The notes under the pieces were generated by a model. It was not told where the DNA came from and did not search any database. It worked only from the letters and a program-made list of their open reading frames with translations. A stretch of DNA of 64,000 nucleotides from Streptosporangiaceae bacterium (GTDB taxonomy: Bacteria; Actinomycetota; Actinomycetes; Streptosporangiales; Streptosporangiaceae), in NCBI GenBank assembly GCA_019239975.1, contig JAFAZE010000162.1:33692-97691 (forward strand), in the 5' to 3' direction. Below, piece after piece: positions 59,270-64,000 of this stretch. A program made the position numbers and the translations under genes. Within the stretch, counting starts at the first letter, position 1, and every line of letters begins with the position of its first letter.

Positions 59270-60550
59270 TCAGGAAGCGGTCTCGGCGGTGATGTCCGCG
59301 CCGAGCGCGCTGAACCGCTGGGCGATGGAGGCGTGACCGCGGTCGATCAGGTACCCCGGCGTGACCACCGTTTCGCCCTCGGCGGCGAGGCCGGCCAGCA
59401 CCAGGGCTATCCCGGTGCGCAGGTCGGTGGCCACCACGTCGGTTCCGCGCAGCACGGTCGGGCCGTGCGCGATCGCGACATTGCTGTCCAGCTCCACCTT
59501 CGCGCCCATCTTGTTCAGCTCCGGCACCAGCGCGTAGCGGCCGTCGAAGATCGTCTCGCGGATGTAGCTGTTGCCGTCGGCCAGGCACGCGAGCGCCATG
59601 ATCGGCGACTGCAGGTCGGTGGCGAACCCGGGATACGGGCTGGTGATGACGTTGATCGGGCGCAGCGGCCGGTCCCTGCGCACCTGGAGCACCGCGCCCT
59701 GGGAGGCGAACTCGACCCCCATCTGCTCGAGCTTCCAGCGGACCACGCCGAAGTGCTCGAGCGCGGCGCCGACCAGGTTCAGCTCGCCGCCCGTGGCGGC
59801 CGCCGCCATGGCGAAGACCCCGGCGTCGATCCGGTCCGCCATGACCGTGTGCTCCACCGCCGTGAGCTCCGTCACCCCGCGCACGGTGATGAAACCGGTG
59901 CCGCCGCCGCTGATGTCCGCGCCCATCTTGGTCAGGAACGCGATGACATCGAGCACCTCGGGTTCCTGCGCGGTGTTGTCGATGATGGTCGTGCCCGGCG
60001 CCAGCGACGCCGCCATGATCAGGTTTTCGGTCCCGGTGTGCGACGGCGTGTCCAGGTAGAGGTGAGCGCCGCGCAGCTTCCCGGCCTTGATGCGGATGAC
60101 GGCGTCGCCCTCGTCGACGGTCGCGCCGAGCCTGGCGAACCCGCGGTAATGGAAGTCCAGGTTCCGGTTACCCAGGTTGCATCCGCCGATGCCCTCGATG
60201 ACCGCCTCGCCGAAACGGTGCAGCAGGGCCGGCACGAACAGGACCGAACCCCGGAACCTGCGGGCGATCTCGGCGGGCAGCACCGGGCTCGACAGGCCCG
60301 AGGCGTCGACCACCAGCGTCCGCTCCACCTCGTGGAACTCCACCAGGGCACCCACGGCCTGGGCGAGCTCGACGGCGCGCCGCACATCCTCGATGGGCGG
60401 CACGTTGCGCAGCACGGTCCGCCCGCGCGAGGTGAGCAGCGACGCCGCGATCATCTTGAGCGCCGCGTTCTTCGCGCCCTGGACGAAAACGGTTCCGTGC
60501 AGAGGCCTGCCACCCCGTACCCGGTAGCGCGTCTCGGTGCCCTTGGTCAT
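59270..60550 (-). CDS. murA: UDP-GlcNAc 1-carboxyvinyltransferase family enzyme (MurA-like)
   Basis: 426 residues with the EPSP-synthase fold. Lys27-Asn28 in QGAKNAALK and the catalytic Cys124 in EGIGGCNLGNRNLDFH are present; late motifs FATDLQSPIMAL and YLIDRGHASIAQRFSALGA fit MurA. It would transfer enolpyruvate from PEP to UDP-GlcNAc, the first committed step of peptidoglycan synthesis. Canonical MurA has GGCxIGxR; the Asn-Leu-Gly-Asn here hints at a divergent paralog. A second murA elsewhere is likely. Confidence 0.88.
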   Translation of the reverse strand: MTKGTETRYRVRGGRPLHGTVFVQGAKNAALKMIAASLLTSRGRTVLRNVPPIEDVRRAVELAQAVGALVEFHEVERTLVVDASGLSSPVLPAEIARRFRGSVLFVPALLHRFGEAVIEGIGGCNLGNRNLDFHYRGFARLGATVDEGDAVIRIKAGKLRGAHLYLDTPSHTGTENLIMAASLAPGTTIIDNTAQEPEVLDVIAFLTKMGADISGGGTGFITVRGVTELTAVEHTVMADRIDAGVFAMAAAATGGELNLVGAALEHFGVVRWKLEQMGVEFASQGAVLQVRRDRPLRPINVITSPYPGFATDLQSPIMALACLADGNSYIRETIFDGRYALVPELNKMGAKVELDSNVAIAHGPTVLRGTDVVATDLRTGIALVLAGLAAEGETVVTPGYLIDRGHASIAQRFSALGADITAETAS

Positions 60551-60652
60551 CTAATGCTGCTCCTGTCCGGGGTAACGGCGCGGACGGCGCGTCCCGCTGG
60601 TGAACACGCCCGGTGTGAACGCGTTGTCAAGTATGCCATCGACGTCACGCGG

Positions 60653-61960
60653 TCAGGTGAGGCGCGTGAGACGCTCGAAGACGTGTCCCAGCCGGGCCAC
60701 GTAGCGGTCCGGACGGAAAGCCCGGTCGAGCGCGGCATCGGCGACAATAGCACCGCGCGCCTTTGCCTGCCCGATCAGCGCGTCGCGAAACGGCGTGTCG
60801 TTGTCCCATGTGTCCAGGGCGGCGGCCTGCACGAGCGCGTACGCGTCCTCCCGCGACATGCCGCCGCTGACCAGTTCGAGCAGCACCGCGGAGGAGTAGA
60901 TCAGGCCGTTGGTGATCCCGATGTTCGCGAGCATTCGCGCGGGGTCGACCGTCAGCCCCTCGATCAGCCCGGTGGTCAGGTGGAGCAGGTAGTCGGTGGC
61001 GATGGCCGCGTCGGGCAGCGCGATCCGCTCGGCGCTCGAATGTGAGATATCCCGCTCATGCCACAGCGGGATGCCCTCGGTGACCGGCGTGACGTATCCG
61101 CGCACCACCCGGGCCAGGCCGCAGATCCGCTCGGACCTGATCGGGTTCTTCTTGTGCGGCATCGCCGAGGAGCCCTTCTGCCCGGCCCGGAACGGCTCGG
61201 CGACCTCCCTGACCTCGGTGCGCTGGCCGTGCCTGACCTCCAGCGCCACCGCCTCGCACACCGTGGCCATCAGCGCGAGCGCACCTGCCCACTCGGCGAT
61301 ACCGTCCCGCATCACGACCTGGGTGGCCACGTCCGCCGGGCGCAGCCCGAGGGCAGGCATGACTTCCGCCTCGACCGCCGGGTCGATGTTGGAATAGGTG
61401 CCCACCGGCCCGGACAGCTTGCCGACCGCGACGGCCTCACGGGCCCGCCGCAGCCTGTCCCGGCAGCGAGCCGCCGCGAACGCGAAGTCGGCGACACGGT
61501 GCCCCCACACGTCGGGCTCGGCGTGGATGCCGTGCGTCCGCCCAGGCCGCAGCGTGCCGCGGTGCGCCAGCGCGTGATCGCGGAGCGCGGCGACCAGCCG
61601 GCCCGCCTTGCCGAGCAGGATGTCGGTGGCCTCGGTGAGCTGCACCGCGAGCGCCGTGTCCAGCAGGTCGGACGATGTCATGCCGTAGTGAACGAAGGCC
61701 GCGGCCGAACGGGGGGTGGTGTTGTCGGCCCAGGCCGTGAGGAACGCGATCACGTCGTGGTCCGTCACGGCCTCGACCGCCGCGACGGCCGCCGGCGCCG
61801 GCGCGGGCGCGTTGCGCACCGGCTCCACGCTTTCCGCGGGCACGGTTCCCGCCCTGGCGTGCGCCTCCAGCACCAGCAGTTCCACCCGGCACCACAGGTC
61901 GTACTTGTGCGCCTCGCTCCAGACCCGCCCCATCTCCGGCAGCGTGTACCTCTCGATCAT
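60653..61960 (-). CDS. purB: Adenylosuccinate lyase
   Basis: 435 residues of the fumarase/aspartase superfamily. Landmarks are RYTLPEMGRVWSEAHKYDLW, FVHYGMTSSDLLDTA, GRTHGIHAEPDVWGHRVADF, and the catalytic loop KGSSAMPHKKNPIRSE with its Ser. It cleaves SAICAR and adenylosuccinate in purine synthesis. Its ATG overlaps the LtrA-like stop (ATGA), and purD lies just upstream of that, forming a purD-ltrA-purB run. Confidence 0.95.
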   Translation of the reverse strand: MIERYTLPEMGRVWSEAHKYDLWCRVELLVLEAHARAGTVPAESVEPVRNAPAPAPAAVAAVEAVTDHDVIAFLTAWADNTTPRSAAAFVHYGMTSSDLLDTALAVQLTEATDILLGKAGRLVAALRDHALAHRGTLRPGRTHGIHAEPDVWGHRVADFAFAAARCRDRLRRAREAVAVGKLSGPVGTYSNIDPAVEAEVMPALGLRPADVATQVVMRDGIAEWAGALALMATVCEAVALEVRHGQRTEVREVAEPFRAGQKGSSAMPHKKNPIRSERICGLARVVRGYVTPVTEGIPLWHERDISHSSAERIALPDAAIATDYLLHLTTGLIEGLTVDPARMLANIGITNGLIYSSAVLLELVSGGMSREDAYALVQAAALDTWDNDTPFRDALIGQAKARGAIVADAALDRAFRPDRYVARLGHVFERLTRLT

Positions 61961-63111
61961 GCCTCAAAGGTATCCAGCGGCTCATCCTTGCGGGCCAGCG
62001 CATTCTCCGCGGCGAGGGCCGCGGCGATGAGGACGGCCAGCAGGGCGATTCCGGTGATGGCGTTCGCGGCCACCGCCACCGGCCAGCAGGCGAGAGCGAG
62101 GGCGGCCGCGGCGGCCCGGTAGCGCAGGGTCCCGATCCGCAGCACGTGCCGGAACAGCACGTCGCCCGCCAGGAACAGGGCGACGCCGCCGGACAGCGCC
62201 AGCGCCGGGGCCGCCGTGAGCGCCGAGCCCGCGTGCCCGATCGAAAGCTTCAGCCCCGCGGCCATCGCCACGATGCCGAGCAGCATCGGGATGTACGCAT
62301 AGAAGTACGCGGCGAGCGCGAGACCCGGCCGCTCCGCCGGGTCCGCGCCCGTCATCGCGGACTCCGCGCGATCGTCGTCGCCGGTGCCGAAGAACGCCCA
62401 CCACAGCGCGGCGGTCAGCGCGAGCCCCAGCGCAGCGGAGACCGCGACCCCGGCGGTCACGTGCTGGCCGGACGCGCCGATCCCCACGTCCGCCACCGAC
62501 TCACCGAAGGCCACGATCATGAGCGCGCCATGCCGTTCGACAAAGTGCGCCGGCTGGATCGAGAACCTGCCGCCCAGGCGAACGAGCAGCGGGGACAGCG
62601 CCTGCACGGCGAGCGCGGCGGTCCACAGCACGTATATGACCGCCCCGCCGGCCAGCCCGGCGACGATCACCAGCAGCGCGGAGAGCAGGTTGAACGGCAG
62701 CACCCGCTGGAAGTTCCTGTTGATCCGCAGGTACAGCCCGGCGTGCACCGCGATCACCAGCAGGAAGCCGAGGCCGAGCGCCACGCCGTCCCGCCCGGAC
62801 GCACCCGGCGTGAAGGCGTGCGGGATGGCCAGGCCGATGACCAGGAAGCCGGCCATGCCGAGCAGCAGGAGCAGCCGCTCAGGGGCGCGGGACGGGGTAC
62901 GGGAGTTGGTCAGCCAGGCATAGCCGCCGTACATCCACCAAAGAACGCCGAAGACCAGCAGTACGCGGCACCCGGCCGCCAGCGTCATGTCGCGGGCGAG
63001 CATCCCGGTGAGCTGCGTGATCGTGAAGACGAAGACCAGGTCGAAGAACAGCTCGAGCGTGCTGACCCGCAGCGGCAGGTCAGAGTCCGGCTGCACGGGC
63101 CGCGATGTCAT
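61957..63111 (-). CDS. LtrA-family membrane protein
   Basis: 384 residues with about ten to eleven membrane helices. The start STLELFFDLVFVFTITQLTGML is the low-temperature-requirement A signature, with RHGALMIVAFGES (conserved Glu/Ser) near the middle and charged loops RINRNF and GDDDRAE. Function is unclear. It begins inside the last 32 bp of purD and ends overlapping purB, so it is translationally embedded in the purine run. ATG at 63111; starts 5-16 codons later are possible. Confidence 0.85.
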   Translation of the reverse strand: MTSRPVQPDSDLPLRVSTLELFFDLVFVFTITQLTGMLARDMTLAAGCRVLLVFGVLWWMYGGYAWLTNSRTPSRAPERLLLLLGMAGFLVIGLAIPHAFTPGASGRDGVALGLGFLLVIAVHAGLYLRINRNFQRVLPFNLLSALLVIVAGLAGGAVIYVLWTAALAVQALSPLLVRLGGRFSIQPAHFVERHGALMIVAFGESVADVGIGASGQHVTAGVAVSAALGLALTAALWWAFFGTGDDDRAESAMTGADPAERPGLALAAYFYAYIPMLLGIVAMAAGLKLSIGHAGSALTAAPALALSGGVALFLAGDVLFRHVLRIGTLRYRAAAAALALACWPVAVAANAITGIALLAVLIAAALAAENALARKDEPLDTFEA

Positions 63112-64000
63112 GGCGGTACCAGCCGCCGCGCATGCGCACACGCGCCGCGGCCTCGTAGGCCGCGGCCCGCGCGGCCCGCAGGTCCTCGCCGGTGCCGACG
63201 GCGTTCAGCACACGGCCGCCCGCGGAGACCAGGGTCCCCTCCCGGCCGCCCGAAGCGGTGCCGGCGTGCAGCAGGTAAGCCCCCTCCCGTTCGGTAAACT
63301 CCTGAATTTCTATGCGGTCACCTTTCACCGGCGCTTCCGGGTAACCCTCGGCCGCGATCACGACGGTCACCGCGGCACCGGGCCGCCAGCGGGGCGGCGG
63401 CGCGCCCGCCAGGCCGCCGGCCGCGGCGGCCCGCAGCAGGCCGGCCAGCGGGGTCGCGAGCCGGTCCAGCACCACCTGGGTTTCCGGGTCGCCGAACCGG
63501 GCGTTGAACTCCACCACCCGCACGCCCGCCGCGGTCAGGCTGAGGCCCGCGTACAGCAGGCCGCGGTACGGCGTCCCGCGGCGGCGCAGCACGTCGATGG
63601 CGGGCTGGATGACCGTGTCCAGCACCTCGCCGGGCAGGCTCGCGGGCGCCCACGGCAGCGGCGCGTAGGCGCCCATGCCGCCGGTGTTCGGCCCGGTGTC
63701 GCGCGTGCCCAACCGCTTGTGGTCCTGCGCCGCCCCGAGCGGGATCGCGTCCGTGCCGTCGCAAAGGGCGAAGAACGACACCTCCTCGCCCGCCAGCACC
63801 TCCTCGATCACCAAGGGCAGGGCGAGCGCGTCCACGGCGGCGAGCGCCTCGGCCTCCGTCTCGGCGACCACGACCCCCTTGCCGCCCGCCAGCCCGTCCG
63901 CCTTCACGACGACCGGCGCGCCGCGGCGGGTGACGAACTCGCGCGCCGCGTCCCGGTCGTCGAAGCGCTCCCAGCGCGCGGTCGGGATGCCGGCCGCGTC
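63080..64000 (-). CDS. purD: Phosphoribosylamine-glycine ligase (5' end beyond window)
   Basis: About 307 C-terminal residues; the frame runs off the right edge (it reads AGIPTARWERF there), so the N-domain lies outside. The ATP-grasp part has VVVKADGLAGGKGVVVAE, VIEEVLAGEEVSFFALCDG, AAQDHKRLGTRDTGPNTGGM and VVEFNARFGDPETQVVL. It makes glycinamide ribonucleotide in purine synthesis. The downstream LtrA-like gene overlaps its end. Confidence 0.95.
   Translation of the reverse strand, partial: DAAGIPTARWERFDDRDAAREFVTRRGAPVVVKADGLAGGKGVVVAETEAEALAAVDALALPLVIEEVLAGEEVSFFALCDGTDAIPLGAAQDHKRLGTRDTGPNTGGMGAYAPLPWAPASLPGEVLDTVIQPAIDVLRRRGTPYRGLLYAGLSLTAAGVRVVEFNARFGDPETQVVLDRLATPLAGLLRAAAAGGLAGAPPPRWRPGAAVTVVIAAEGYPEAPVKGDRIEIQEFTEREGAYLLHAGTASGGREGTLVSAGGRVLNAVGTGEDLRAARAAAYEAAARVRMRGGWYRHDIAARAAGL

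Overview
The window is chromosomal DNA from a very high-GC actinomycete. Support comes from GTG and TTG starts, GGAGG-type ribosome binding sites, BldG/RsbW-type sigma regulators, an F420/PPOX-type oxidoreductase and ATGA/GTGA overlaps. Several blocks also have gene orders I know from Streptomyces or Mycobacterium (helicase-bldG-anti-sigma-hppA; nth-NUDIX-marP-ephE). I do not name a genus.

Layout. (1) 1-1904: a 104-bp tandem repeat running in from the left edge, a lone AbiEi/DUF559-type gene and a PPOX oxidoreductase. (2) 1905-12091: a tRNA-Thr(CGU) followed by two degenerate copies of its 3' half (5256-5299 and 12045-12091), which looks like stacked genomic islands at one tRNA. The first island carries an AT-richer restriction-modification pair: a Bpu10I-like nuclease and an amino-methyltransferase. 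The second holds accessory genes: a membrane protein with a winged-helix regulator, a CGNR regulator divergent from an epoxide hydrolase, VOC proteins and a zinc-ribbon protein. I found no integrase. (3) 12319-18816: an orphan peptide-type binding lipoprotein, a membrane protein, an acyltransferase-patatin pair, and a LigD-type ligase followed by a polymerase domain with its middle deleted. (4) 18902-24403: a ComF-like PRTase, nth, NUDIX, marP, and on the other strand DUF309, an EphE-like hydrolase and a holin-like membrane protein. (5) 24404-26345: almost 2 kb with no convincing gene but several inverted repeats. (6) 26346-39642: helicase, bldG, anti-sigma ATPase, H+-pyrophosphatase, serB, QueA-like protein, SDR, a histidine kinase/LuxR pair, an ABC ATPase and an SPFH protein.

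(7) 39831-54906 is the most interesting part. After a Rieske protein, an HD phosphohydrolase and a diiron protein comes an ion-homeostasis cluster. It has a KdpD/KdpE pair whose kinase lacks the usual cytosolic N-terminal domains. Two KimA(KUP)-like K+ transporters are encoded convergently, each ending in an OB-fold domain fused to the transporter. Next come a soluble MgtE-type Mg2+-sensor protein (no channel) translationally coupled to an Nramp-related transporter with the DNDAGG/APW signature, and a His-rich lipoprotein. I infer a combined K+ and Mg2+ homeostasis module. (8) 55050-64000: a Tat-exported phospholipase C, HisC-like aminotransferase, STAS protein, epimerase, MurA-family enzyme, purB, LtrA-like membrane protein and the 3' part of purD.

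All function assignments come from reading motifs and gene order; no database search was run.
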